Assembly (NCBI GenBank): GCA_013334865.1
Contig: JAAXWS010000007.1
Location: 1 to 64,000, forward strand
Direction: 5' to 3'
Source of the DNA: Chlorobiaceae bacterium
GTDB lineage: Bacteria > Bacteroidota > Chlorobiia > Chlorobiales > Chlorobiaceae
Length of the DNA stretch: 64,000 nucleotides
Part shown: positions 50,202-61,073 of the stretch, one piece after another
How the letters are laid out: each line of letters opens with the position of its first letter
How positions within the stretch are numbered: the first letter of the stretch is position 1
Position numbers and translations under genes: made by a program
The notes under the pieces: model-generated
Database searches by the model: none
The model's input: only the letters and a program-made list of their open reading frames with translations
Told to the model about the DNA's origin: nothing

Positions 50202-52610
50202 ATGAACCTTTATGGCATTTTCCCGCGGACGCTCAGGGAGCGCTTCACGGTCATCGCCCTGCTCTGTTCGGGGGCAGTGTTTCTTATTGGCGCTCCGTTG
50301 ATGATATGGCAGGCTCACCAGACGATGATCGTACGGGAAGAGCACGAGCTGGAGGATCGGCTCGAAGCCGGTTTCACCAGGGCTTCGGTCGATCTGTACG
50401 GTATAGAGCATCAGATGTCGTCGATGACCGACGTCGTGCAGCTTTGGCGGCCGTCCGGATCACAGTCGTGGTTTGTCGTCATGGAGGAGCTGCTCAATCG
50501 ACTTCCGGAGGCCTACGGGGTAAGGCTTGCGTTCGAGCCCAGCAGCAGTTTCAATCCTGGAGCTGAACGAACCTTTTATGTCCGGCAAGAGGGCGGAAGA
50601 GGGAGAACTGTCCGGCAGCATCTGTCATACCAGCCTGACGACCCTGGTTCCCAGGGCCGTCAATGGTACCTGCCTGCCATCCAAAGCGGGGTTTCATCGA
50701 TGGCTGAGTCCAGCTGGAGCCAGCCATACGCCTCCACCGAAACCGGGCGGCGGGCAGTGGTCTCCTGCCTGTTTCCGATCAACCGTGTCGAGGCCGGCAA
50801 GCCGGTCTTCGACGGTGTGGCCGCGGTCGACATCACCATCGATTCCCTGTTGAAGCAGATGTCAGCCATCGATACCGGATTGCCCTTCCGGCTCTATATC
50901 CTCGACTCAGGGCAGAATATCCTTGCCGGGATGGAGAGCGGTCCCTCTGAAAAGGATGCCGCCAGGCGTCTGGATGCCTTTATCAGGTCGAATCCGGCGG
51001 CGATGCATTCCTATCAGAAACTGCGCAACCCGACTCTGGATGTCGGCTCGTTTATCGCTGCCGATCCGTTCGACAGGGGGAAAAGCTTTTTTGTCTCCAG
51101 AAGGGTTCCGGGCTTGCCGCTCCGGTTCCTCTACGTCTTTTCCTTTAGCCGGTTTGGTGCGGGGATATGGCTCTATGCCGGCGGCGTCATGCTCTCCGGC
51201 CTGGCCTGCATCATTGTCATCGCCCTCCTGTTCAGGTGGAGCGCAGGCCTGGCAACCAGAAACCTGGACCTGCTTCGCGACGGGGTTCGTGAGGTGCAGG
51301 CGGGAAATTTCAATACGATACGGAAATTGCCGGTCACCCGCGACGAGACCGTCGACGTCATCGATGCGTTCAACGGCATGGTCGAAGAGCTGAACCGATC
51401 CATCCTGAAGCGCGAGGAGATGGCCCGTAGTCAGCAGCGCCTGTCGACCGAGCTGGCTCTCGCCCATACCATCCAGGCTTCGGTGCTTCCGGAGCCGATG
51501 AAGCTTCTCGGCGGCAGCCATTTCAGCCTTTCCATACCTGCGCAGGAGGTCGGCGGGGACTTCTACGACCATTTCGTGCTGCCGGGAGGCCTGACAGCCT
51601 TTGCGGTCGGCGATATCTCCGGTAAGGGGATATCGGCTGCAATGTTCATGATGCGGGTCAGCCTGTTGCTGCGAAGCGTGGCCACCGTTTCCGAACCCGA
51701 CGAGGCGATCACCCGGATCAATGCCATTCTGGCCGAAACGAATCCGACAATGATGTTCGTCACGCTGTTCCTTGTTGTCATGGATCCCGTGGAGCAGAAG
51801 CTTCGTTATGTCAACGCCGGCCACAACCCGCCAGTGCTTGTGAGGGTCGATGGAAGCGTGGAAAGCCTTGCGCAGCGAAGCGGGCCGGCAGTAGGCGTGC
51901 TGGGAGGCTCCCGGTTCACCTCCTGGGAGGTTCCGTTTGGACACGGGGACCTTCTGGCGATCTATACCGACGGCGTCAGCGAAGCCATGTCTCCGTCGGG
52001 GGAGCAGTTCGGCATGGATCGGCTGAATGCGTTCATGGCGGAGAACCGGGCACGGCCGGTCGACACCATCTCCCTCGAACTTTCGGAAACGGCTCAGGCA
52101 TGGCAGGCCAGCGATGAGCGTTTTGACGACATCACCCTCTCGTTGCTCCGGGCCGGCCGTCCTTCCCGCGTCCTGCGCCTTCCGGCTTCGCTGGATACCA
52201 TCGATGCCGTGGTGTCGATGATCGAATCTGTCGCCTGTGAAGGAGGAATGGAGGTATCGGCTGCCCGCGAGCTCTCCCTGGCGGCCTGCGAAGCGGTCAC
52301 GAACGTCATCTCCTACTCTCTCAGGGAGGAAGAAAGCCTTGCCTACAGCGTCTTTGCGGCCTGGTCTGGCGACGATATGGTCGTGCGCATCGAGGACCCC
52401 GGTCCGCCCTTCGATCCTTCGGCGTTGCCGCCCGTTGATGTTTCCGTTTCCCTGGAGGATCGTCAGATCGGCGGTCTCGGCTGGTTCATCATCGGCAAAT
52501 CGACCGACCAGTACAGGATGTACCGCGTCGCCGATGTCAATATCCTGGTGATGGTAAGATCGAGGACCCGTCCGACAATGGGTAATCACTTGAAAACAAA
52601 GGAGGACTGA
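50202..52610 (+). CDS. Sensor PP2C (RsbU/SpoIIE-type) phosphatase with C-terminal RsbW-like ATPase domain
   Basis: This 802-residue membrane protein has a TM helix at about 15-35, a periplasmic Cache-like sensor region (about 38-305), TM at about 310-335, a HAMP domain (about 340-400) and a coiled segment. A PP2C/SpoIIE phosphatase follows (about 425-640: VGGDFYDHF near 453, VGDISGKGISAAMF, NAGHNPP, IYTDGVSEA near 587). The C-terminal HATPase_c domain of the RsbW type (about 655-790) has N-box ACEAVTNV near 696, EDPGPPFDP and GGLGWFII. It therefore contains both the phosphatase and the kinase of a partner-switching module, and would act on the STAS proteins encoded on either side. Confidence 0.88.
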   Translation: MNLYGIFPRTLRERFTVIALLCSGAVFLIGAPLMIWQAHQTMIVREEHELEDRLEAGFTRASVDLYGIEHQMSSMTDVVQLWRPSGSQSWFVVMEELLNRLPEAYGVRLAFEPSSSFNPGAERTFYVRQEGGRGRTVRQHLSYQPDDPGSQGRQWYLPAIQSGVSSMAESSWSQPYASTETGRRAVVSCLFPINRVEAGKPVFDGVAAVDITIDSLLKQMSAIDTGLPFRLYILDSGQNILAGMESGPSEKDAARRLDAFIRSNPAAMHSYQKLRNPTLDVGSFIAADPFDRGKSFFVSRRVPGLPLRFLYVFSFSRFGAGIWLYAGGVMLSGLACIIVIALLFRWSAGLATRNLDLLRDGVREVQAGNFNTIRKLPVTRDETVDVIDAFNGMVEELNRSILKREEMARSQQRLSTELALAHTIQASVLPEPMKLLGGSHFSLSIPAQEVGGDFYDHFVLPGGLTAFAVGDISGKGISAAMFMMRVSLLLRSVATVSEPDEAITRINAILAETNPTMMFVTLFLVVMDPVEQKLRYVNAGHNPPVLVRVDGSVESLAQRSGPAVGVLGGSRFTSWEVPFGHGDLLAIYTDGVSEAMSPSGEQFGMDRLNAFMAENRARPVDTISLELSETAQAWQASDERFDDITLSLLRAGRPSRVLRLPASLDTIDAVVSMIESVACEGGMEVSAARELSLAACEAVTNVISYSLREEESLAYSVFAAWSGDDMVVRIEDPGPPFDPSALPPVDVSVSLEDRQIGGLGWFIIGKSTDQYRMYRVADVNILVMVRSRTRPTMGNHLKTKED

Positions 52611-53138
52611 ATGCTTTTAAAAAAAATTCCGGCAATGGCTGCGATCTTCATGCTGGTCGCCGGTACCCTCTGTCCGGCGAGGATCGTTGCCGCACCGCCT
52701 GCCCTCGACGAGGCGATGGTCAAGAACGTGCTCCTCGGCTGGTTTGCCGGCACCAATGATCACAAGCCGGTCGCCCAGCTGCTGCCATACCTTGCCGACG
52801 ATGTCCAGATGTACTATCCTGACAATCCGAAACCATTTACGGGCAAGCAGGCTTTCTCCGCCTGGTATGCCGATGCACTGGTGAGGTATTTCGACGAGAC
52901 GCACAAGCTGGAGTCGATCGACATCAAAATCGAAGGCCGCAAAGCCAAGGTTACGCTGGTCGTGCGGTGGGAGCGCCGTGTCTGGTCCCCCGGCGAAGCG
53001 CAGAGTCGTTATGAGGCGTATCTGTCTCATCAGCGCGTCGAGCTTGAGAAGTCAGCGACTGACGGCCGGGTGCTGATAACGAAAAAAATTGTCGATGCTT
53101 TTGAAAAAACTGCGCCACTCTACCAACCGGAATCCTGA
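52611..53138 (+). CDS. Secreted NTF2/SnoaL-like protein
   Basis: The 175-residue protein has a signal peptide (about 1-27, ending VAA) and one alpha+beta domain of the NTF2-like type: FAGTNDHKPVAQLLPYLADDVQMYYP with the typical helix and cone strands, KPFTGKQAFSAWYADALVRYF, then alternating strands KAKVTLVVRWERR and ITKKIVDAFEKTAPLY. The fold can bind small ligands or serve as an isomerase, but no catalytic residues can be fixed. The stop of the PP2C gene abuts its ATG (0 bp), with AGGAGG in front, so it is coupled to it. Confidence 0.65.
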   Translation: MLLKKIPAMAAIFMLVAGTLCPARIVAAPPALDEAMVKNVLLGWFAGTNDHKPVAQLLPYLADDVQMYYPDNPKPFTGKQAFSAWYADALVRYFDETHKLESIDIKIEGRKAKVTLVVRWERRVWSPGEAQSRYEAYLSHQRVELEKSATDGRVLITKKIVDAFEKTAPLYQPES

Positions 53139-53139
53139 A

Positions 53140-53472
53140 ATGAATATCACGATATCGCAATCTGACAAGACAGCGGTTGCTACCATCACCGGAGACATCA
53201 CCCATGCCGTTACCGGCGAATTCCAGGCAGGGCTGCTTTCCGCATTCGGATCTGCCGGCGGGCTCGTGCTCGACTTCGCGGGCATAGGGCTGCTCACCAG
53301 CGCCGGGCTGCGGACGCTTCTGCTGCTCTATCGTGAAGCGCGGCAATCCGGGAAGAATTTCGTCCTCGCGGCCGTACCCGATTACGTGAGGGACGTCATG
53401 TCCGTCACCGGGTTCTGGGAGCAGTTTGTCGCTTACGACACGGTTGAACAGGCCGTCGCCGCCATCTCATAA
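53140..53472 (+). CDS. STAS-domain protein, anti-sigma factor antagonist type (copy 2)
   Basis: The 110-residue STAS protein has its phosphosite loop at IGLLTSAGLRTLLLLY, with Ser 54 in the SpoIIAA Ser 58 position. It is well diverged from copy 1 (48855), so the two are paralogues with possibly different partners. It begins 1 bp after the NTF2-like gene, and glgX follows after 12 bp. Expected substrate of the kinase and phosphatase domains encoded at 50202. No sigma factor gene lies in the window. Confidence 0.85.
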   Translation: MNITISQSDKTAVATITGDITHAVTGEFQAGLLSAFGSAGGLVLDFAGIGLLTSAGLRTLLLLYREARQSGKNFVLAAVPDYVRDVMSVTGFWEQFVAYDTVEQAVAAIS

Positions 53473-53484
53473 ACCATCACCGCC

Positions 53485-55599
<2,115 letters not shown>

Positions 55600-55605
55600 A
55601 CAGGA

Positions 55606-55633
55606 GGGGGGCCGGCACTCGGCTCCCCTTTTT
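55606..55633 (+). terminator. Rho-independent terminator after glgX
   Basis: An 8-bp GC stem with one G-U pair (55606-55613 with 55621-55628), a 7-nt loop and TTTTT at 55629-55633, starting 7 bp after the glgX stop. Confidence 0.85.
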
Positions 55634-55716
55634 ACTTTTCCCGCTTGCAGGAAATGTCCAGGCTTTCGATCTTTTCTCTTGCTTGCTACCTCAAAACCAA
55701 AACGAATTCAGCTGTT

Positions 55717-56514
55717 ATGACGCTTCCGGTTTCCGGGATGGCGAGCCTCGCCTGGCCGCATCCTGACCTCAAGGACGCTCTCGCGCGCCTCCGCGGCCGC
55801 TCGCCGCTCGTCCACTGCATCACCAATGCCGTGGTGACCAACTTCACGGCCAACGTCCTGCTTGCAGTCGGAGCTGCTCCGGCGATGGTGGTGACTGTAG
55901 AAGAGGTGGAGGAGTTCGTCCGCATCGCCGACGCATTGCTGGTCAATGTCGGCACCATTACCGTCCCTGACGCCGAGGCCATGCTGAAGGCCGCCGAAAC
56001 AGCCGGCCTGACCGGTACCCCCTGGGTCCTCGACCCGGTCGCGGCAGGCGTGCTGGCCTACCGGACTTCGGTGGTCGCGAAGCTTGTCCGGCTCCGGCCG
56101 ACGGTCATCCGCGGCAACGCTTCGGAGATCCTGGCCCTGAACGGGCTGAACGGCGGGGGGCGGGGCGTCGACTCGACCGTCGCCTCGGCCGACGCGCTTC
56201 CTGCGGCGATCGAACTCGCCCGCAGCAGCGGTGCGGTCGTCGCACTCAGCGGGAAGGTCGATTACGTCACCGATGGCCAGAGGACGCTGAGCATCGAAGG
56301 GGGAGACGAGCTTATGGGCAGGGTCACGGGCATGGGGTGCACCCTCGGCGCGCTGATCGCCGCGTTCCTGCCGGTGTCGGTTTCCCCGCTCATGGCGGCG
56401 GCTACGGCGTCGGCCCTCTTCGGCGCGGTCGGCACGGATGCCGCCGGCAGGGCAGGGGGGCCGGGCAGCTTCGCGGTGGAGTTCCTCGACCGTCTCTCGA
56501 CCATCGGCCTTTAG
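55717..56514 (+). CDS. thiM: Hydroxyethylthiazole kinase
   Basis: The 265-residue ThiM-type kinase phosphorylates the thiazole alcohol for thiamine salvage. Motifs seen: SPLVHCITNAVVTNFTANVLL (substrate site), LVNVGTI, WVLDPVAAG, VIRGNASEIL and the ATP-site GMGCTLGALIAAFL near the C-terminus, carrying the catalytic Cys. ATG 55717 is chosen; an ATG 21 bp further in would lose little. It is free-standing, with no thiD/thiE neighbour, and starts 84 bp after the upstream terminator. No TPP riboswitch was recognised. Confidence 0.93.
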   Translation: MTLPVSGMASLAWPHPDLKDALARLRGRSPLVHCITNAVVTNFTANVLLAVGAAPAMVVTVEEVEEFVRIADALLVNVGTITVPDAEAMLKAAETAGLTGTPWVLDPVAAGVLAYRTSVVAKLVRLRPTVIRGNASEILALNGLNGGGRGVDSTVASADALPAAIELARSSGAVVALSGKVDYVTDGQRTLSIEGGDELMGRVTGMGCTLGALIAAFLPVSVSPLMAAATASALFGAVGTDAAGRAGGPGSFAVEFLDRLSTIGL

Positions 56515-56623
56515 GAATTACCTGTAGAGGCCGGGCACCGGAAAGCGTACTCGCTGCATGGCGTAAAGCCCCCCAAAAAAAGCTATTTTTCAGGAGGACA
56601 GATCACTTTTACCGCATCAAACC

Positions 56624-57499
56624 ATGACCATGTTCCCGAACGCACCATGCAGCACGGCCGTGCTCCTGCTCTCATGCCCCGACCGCGTCGGCCTCGTCGC
56701 CCGCATCGCCCACTTCATCTACGAGCGGGGCGGGAACATCCTCGACCTCGACGAGCATGTGGATGTCGAGGAGAAGCACTTCTTCCTGCGCGTCTCCTGG
56801 AGCCTTGAGCGCTTCACCATCCCGGCTTCCGACCTCGATGCGGCATTCAGCCCGCTTGCCCGGGAGTTCGGTGCATCCTGGAAGATCAGGCTTTCGGGAC
56901 GGCGCGACCGGACGGCCATCTTCGTCTCGAAGTACGACCACTGCCTCAGGGAGATCCTCTGGCGTCACAGCATGGGCGAGTTCGGGATCGACATCCCCCT
57001 GATCGTGTCGAACCATCCCGACCTCGGGCCGATGGCCGAACAGCACGGCATACCGTTCCATGTCGTCCCGGTCACGGCTGAGACCAGGCAGGAGGCCGAA
57101 CACCGGCAGATCGAACTCTGCGAGGCGGCAGGCGTCGACACCATCGTGCTTGCCCGCTACATGCAGGTGCTCTCGCCGCAGTTCACCGAACGCTATCCGG
57201 GCAGGATCATCAACATCCACCACTCCTTCCTGCCGGCATTCATCGGGGGGAACCCCTACCGGCAGGCCTTCCGGCGCGGTGTGAAGCTGATTGGCGCCAC
57301 CAGCCACTACGTGACCGACGAGCTCGACGAGGGGCCGATCATCGAACAGGACATCATCCGCATCTCGCACCGGGACTCGCTCGACGACCTGGTGCGCAAG
57401 GGGCGCGACCTCGAGCGGCTGGTGCTGGCAAGGGCCCTCCGGCTGCACAGCGAACACCGCATCCTGGTCAACGGCCGCAAGACCGTCATTTTCGACTGA
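56624..57499 (+). CDS. purU: Formyltetrahydrofolate deformylase
   Basis: The 291-residue enzyme has an N-terminal ACT domain (about 10-85, LLLSCPDRVGLVARIAHFI) and a C-terminal formyltransferase-fold hydrolase domain with INIHHSFLPAFIGGNPYRQA and GATSHYVTDELDEGPII, which hold the catalytic His and Asp. It releases formate from 10-formyl-THF to balance one-carbon pools. An AGGAGG at 56591-56596 is 27 bp from the ATG, too far for a normal ribosome-binding site, and no in-frame start lies between. Confidence 0.92.
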   Translation: MTMFPNAPCSTAVLLLSCPDRVGLVARIAHFIYERGGNILDLDEHVDVEEKHFFLRVSWSLERFTIPASDLDAAFSPLAREFGASWKIRLSGRRDRTAIFVSKYDHCLREILWRHSMGEFGIDIPLIVSNHPDLGPMAEQHGIPFHVVPVTAETRQEAEHRQIELCEAAGVDTIVLARYMQVLSPQFTERYPGRIINIHHSFLPAFIGGNPYRQAFRRGVKLIGATSHYVTDELDEGPIIEQDIIRISHRDSLDDLVRKGRDLERLVLARALRLHSEHRILVNGRKTVIFD

Positions 57500-57597
57500 C
57501 GACCCTTGCCGGGAGATAGACGCTGCCCGGCGCCCCCTTTTTCGAATCAGTACCCGCGTGACCTCATTGCAAACCGAGCTATCCGTGAGAGTACCGT

Positions 57598-60258
57598 ATG
57601 TTCCGAACCATACACAGCAAGATTCCGCCATCCTCCATCCGTCGGGAGGCAACGGCCGGGCATACCCGTTCCGACGATGAACACTTCCTCCTGAAGCTCT
57701 GCGCGGAGCCCGCCGACGAGGTTCTTCGGCTCATGGAGAGCAGCGACGGCGGCCTCGACGACCGGGAGGCGTCGAAGCGTGCCGCAAGGTACGGCAGGAA
57801 CGAAATCTCACAGTCGAGCCGCCCCTCTTTCCTGCAGGACATCCTGCATCGCCTTTCCAGCCCCCTTGTCATCCAGCTGCTCCTGATCGCGATCGTCTCG
57901 GCGGTCATGGGTCAGCTCACCTCGACAGCCATCGTCGGGACGATGGTTCTCCTCAGTGTCGGCATCTCCTACGTTCTCGACCGTCGTTCCGGCAATGCCG
58001 TCGAGTCGCTCGGCAAGCGTGTCCGGTCGAGGGCTCACGTCATCCGCAACGGCGTTGAGGCCGAATTGCCGATCGCCGACCTGGTGCCGGGCGACATCGT
58101 CCAGCTTCAGGCGGGTTCGGTCATCCCTGCCGACCTCAGGCTGATCTCCGCAAGGGATTTTTTCGTCAGCCAGGCCTCGCTGACGGGCGAGAACATGCCG
58201 GTCGAAAAGCATGCCGAAGCAGTCTCCTCCGGGCAGCTTCCGATCCTTGAACTGCCCAACGCCTGCTTCCAGGGGAGCAGCGTCAGCAGCGGTTCGGCAA
58301 GGGCGGTCGTGGTCAACACCGGCGCCCGCACCTTTTTCGGGGCGATCGCCGAGCGCCTCAACGAACAGCGGGAGGAGACCAGCTTCGACAAGGGAATCCG
58401 CTCCTTCACCTGGCTGATGATCCGCTTCATGGTCGTGATGGTTGCGGCGGTCTTCCTCATCGTCGGCCTCAGCAAGGGAAACTGGCTCGAGTCGCTCCTC
58501 TTCAGCCTGTCGGTGGCGGTCGGCCTGACGCCCGAGATGCTGCCGATGATCGTGACGGTCAACCTGGCGAAGGGAGCCCTTACGATGGCTGGCAAAAAGG
58601 TGATCGTCAAGCACCTTTCGTCTATCCAGAACTTCGGCGCCATCGACATCCTCTGCACCGACAAGACCGGTACCCTCACCCAGGACCGCGTACTGCTCGA
58701 ACTGGCCGTTGACGTGATGGGGGAAGATAGCGGCAATGTGCTGCGTTACGCCTACCTCAACAGTTTCTTCCAGACCGGCCTGCCGAACCTGCTCGACCGG
58801 GCCGTGCTGGAACACCAGGAGTTCTCGGTTGGCGGGAGCTGCACGCTGGTGGACGAGCTTCCGTTCGACTTCCAGCGCCGGCGCATGTCGGTGGTGGTGG
58901 ACTACGAGGGCGACCACGTGCTGATCTGCAAGGGTGCGGTCGAGGAGATCTATACCTGCTGCGACCGTTACCAGATCGACGACGAGGTCTACCCGCTGAT
59001 CGGCATGATCCGCGACGACCTGTTCGAAGAGGTGGCCGGCCTGAACAGCAACGGTTACCGCGTGCTCGCCATCGCCTACAAAGAGTTTCCATCCGACCGG
59101 AAGCGCTTTACCCACGAGGACGAGAAGAACCTGATCCTGCTCGGTTACATCGCCTTCCTCGATCCTCCGAAGGATTCGACCGCCCAGGCGCTGGTCAGCC
59201 TCAGGGAGGCCGGTGTGCGGGTCAAGATCCTGACCGGCGACAACGCCCTGGTGACAAGGAAGATCTGCAGGGATGTCGGCATGGCCGTGAACCACGTCGC
59301 AACCGGCGACGAACTCGCCCGGATGCAGCCGGAGGAGTTCGACCGGACGGTCGAGTCGGCCGACGTGCTGGCCAAGCTTTCGCCTCTCCAGAAGGAGGAT
59401 GTGGTGCAGTCGCTTCGCAAGAACGGCCATGTCATCGGTTTCATGGGCGATGGCATCAACGACGCGCCGGCCCTCCGTGCGGCCGATGTTGGCATCTCGG
59501 TCGATACGGCCGTGGACGTGGCCAAGGAGTCGGCCGATATCGTGCTGCTCGAGAAGAGCCTGATGGTGCTCGACGACGGCATCCTCGAGGGGCGCCGCGT
59601 CTTCGCCAACATCATCAAGTACATCCGGATGGGGGCGAGCTCCAACTTCGGCAACATGTTCAGCGTCATCGGCGCGAGCTACCTGCTGCCGTTCCTGCCG
59701 ATGCAGCCGATACAGATCCTGCTCAACAACCTGCTGTACGACTTCTCCCAGACCGGCATCCCGACCGACCGGGTGGACGATGAACAGATCGCCCTGCCGA
59801 GGAAGTGGGACATCGGCAACATCAAGTGGTTCATGATGGTTGTCGGCCCGATCAGCTCGATCTTCGACTACGCCACCTTCGCGCTCATGTGGTTTGTGTT
59901 CAACTCCCGCATGTCCGTCGATCCGTCCGCCGGCGCGGCCGCTCACGATCATGCCGTCCGGCTGTTCCAGACCGGCTGGTTCGTCGAGTCGCTCCTGACC
60001 CAGACCCTGATCGTCCACATCATCCGGACCGGGAGGATCCCGTTCCTGCAGAGCCGCGCTTCCCGGCCGATGCTGTTGACCACCCTTGCGGTCATGGCCA
60101 CGGCTGCCTGGATCCCGTATTCGCCGTTCGCCCATGCCTTCGGCATGGCGCCGCTTCCGCCCTCCTATTTCCTGTGGATAACGGCCTTTCTGCTGATATA
60201 CGGAACCCTGACCCACGTTGTCAAGTCGTGGTTCTTCAAGCGTTTTGGAGGAAACTGA
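57598..60258 (+). CDS. mgtA: Magnesium-translocating P-type ATPase (P3B type)
   Basis: The 886-residue P-type ATPase has an N-terminal actuator region with SLTGENMPVEK (about 193-203), the phosphorylation motif DKTGTLT (Asp near 355), a long nucleotide domain and MGDGINDAPALR at the hinge. The TM4 sequence SVAVGLTPEMLPMIVTVNLAKGA is the MgtA/MgtB hallmark. It imports Mg2+ using ATP. ATG 57598 lacks a clear Shine-Dalgarno site. The next gene, encoding an EIIA-like protein, starts 2 bp after its stop, so both are on one mRNA. Confidence 0.95.
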   Translation: MFRTIHSKIPPSSIRREATAGHTRSDDEHFLLKLCAEPADEVLRLMESSDGGLDDREASKRAARYGRNEISQSSRPSFLQDILHRLSSPLVIQLLLIAIVSAVMGQLTSTAIVGTMVLLSVGISYVLDRRSGNAVESLGKRVRSRAHVIRNGVEAELPIADLVPGDIVQLQAGSVIPADLRLISARDFFVSQASLTGENMPVEKHAEAVSSGQLPILELPNACFQGSSVSSGSARAVVVNTGARTFFGAIAERLNEQREETSFDKGIRSFTWLMIRFMVVMVAAVFLIVGLSKGNWLESLLFSLSVAVGLTPEMLPMIVTVNLAKGALTMAGKKVIVKHLSSIQNFGAIDILCTDKTGTLTQDRVLLELAVDVMGEDSGNVLRYAYLNSFFQTGLPNLLDRAVLEHQEFSVGGSCTLVDELPFDFQRRRMSVVVDYEGDHVLICKGAVEEIYTCCDRYQIDDEVYPLIGMIRDDLFEEVAGLNSNGYRVLAIAYKEFPSDRKRFTHEDEKNLILLGYIAFLDPPKDSTAQALVSLREAGVRVKILTGDNALVTRKICRDVGMAVNHVATGDELARMQPEEFDRTVESADVLAKLSPLQKEDVVQSLRKNGHVIGFMGDGINDAPALRAADVGISVDTAVDVAKESADIVLLEKSLMVLDDGILEGRRVFANIIKYIRMGASSNFGNMFSVIGASYLLPFLPMQPIQILLNNLLYDFSQTGIPTDRVDDEQIALPRKWDIGNIKWFMMVVGPISSIFDYATFALMWFVFNSRMSVDPSAGAAAHDHAVRLFQTGWFVESLLTQTLIVHIIRTGRIPFLQSRASRPMLLTTLAVMATAAWIPYSPFAHAFGMAPLPPSYFLWITAFLLIYGTLTHVVKSWFFKRFGGN

Positions 60259-60259
60259 C

Positions 60260-61057
60260 ATGCTGAAAAGTATACTCGACGCCCTCCAGCGGGGGCGGCT
60301 GGTCGAACTTCCGCACACCGACAAGCAGGGTGCCCTGCAGTTCCTCGCCACCCTGCTCGAAGCAATCCCCTCGATCCCGCCCGGTACCGGTGTCGTCGAG
60401 GCCGTGATGGAGCACGAGAGGGTGTCAATCACCTCGCTCGGCTCGGGATGGGCCTGCCCCCATGCCAGGGTGAATTTCGACGGAGACCTGAGCTGCGCCA
60501 TCGGGTGGAGTCCCGGCGGAATCGACTACGGTATTCCCGGGGAGCCGCTGGTACACATGATCGTCATGTTCTTCGTGCCCGACAACCAGCGGAACAACTA
60601 CCTCAAGGAGGTGTCGTCCCTGGCAAGGGTGCTGAAGAGCAATCCCCGGTACCAGTCGATCGAGGCATTTCCGGACCTCAATACTGCCAGGAACAACCTT
60701 CTCGACCTGGCACACCTCGCCATGAACGGGGATGCCCCGAATGCCAGGGCACGCATGATCCGGCTGGAAGCCCTCACCAAGGGCGTCCAGCCGGTTGAGC
60801 GGCTCCAGCTCGAGGGGATGGAAGCCGACTCGCTGACGATCGTGGCGGGTCCGGGCATCGAGCCGATCGTGCTCACCCAGAACCAGGAGCTCTCGACCCT
60901 GGCCGGCAGTGACACAGGGCTCGCCGCGGCCATCGCCAACGGCAAACGCTACCGGCTCGAAGATTGGCAGGTGGTGCCGAAGGGTTCGACGGCATATGTC
61001 GGGGAGCGGGTCGTCTACGATTGCATCGCGATCAGGGTGATGCGCCCGCAGGCCTGA
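60260..61057 (+). CDS. PTS EIIA(type 2)-like domain protein coupled to MgtA
   Basis: The 265-residue protein has an N-terminal domain (about 15-155) like EIIA-2/PtsN phosphocarriers: after an EA-rich helix it reads ERVSITSLGSGWACPHARV, with His 68 at the phosphorylatable position, followed by HMIVMFFVPDNQRNNYLKEVSSLARVL. The C-terminal half (about 175-265) is not recognised. No EIIB, EIIC, HPr or EI gene is present, so it is probably regulatory. TTGGAGG precedes the ATG, which is 2 bp after the mgtA stop. A role in sensing or tuning Mg2+ import is inferred from position. Confidence 0.75.
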   Translation: MLKSILDALQRGRLVELPHTDKQGALQFLATLLEAIPSIPPGTGVVEAVMEHERVSITSLGSGWACPHARVNFDGDLSCAIGWSPGGIDYGIPGEPLVHMIVMFFVPDNQRNNYLKEVSSLARVLKSNPRYQSIEAFPDLNTARNNLLDLAHLAMNGDAPNARARMIRLEALTKGVQPVERLQLEGMEADSLTIVAGPGIEPIVLTQNQELSTLAGSDTGLAAAIANGKRYRLEDWQVVPKGSTAYVGERVVYDCIAIRVMRPQA

Positions 61058-61073
61058 TCGTGGCGTCACGGCC

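Noticed and set aside
55634-55716. Possible TPP riboswitch before thiM
   Set aside because: Only 83 bp between terminator and start, and no CTGAGA / ACCTG-type conserved elements were seen.
57500-57597. Possible Mg2+ riboswitch before mgtA
   Set aside because: The 98-bp gap is too short for an M-box and no matching structure was recognised.
57808-60501. 897-codon open frame antisense to mgtA
   Set aside because: Same cause; the sense frame has all P-type ATPase motifs and the antisense frame has none.
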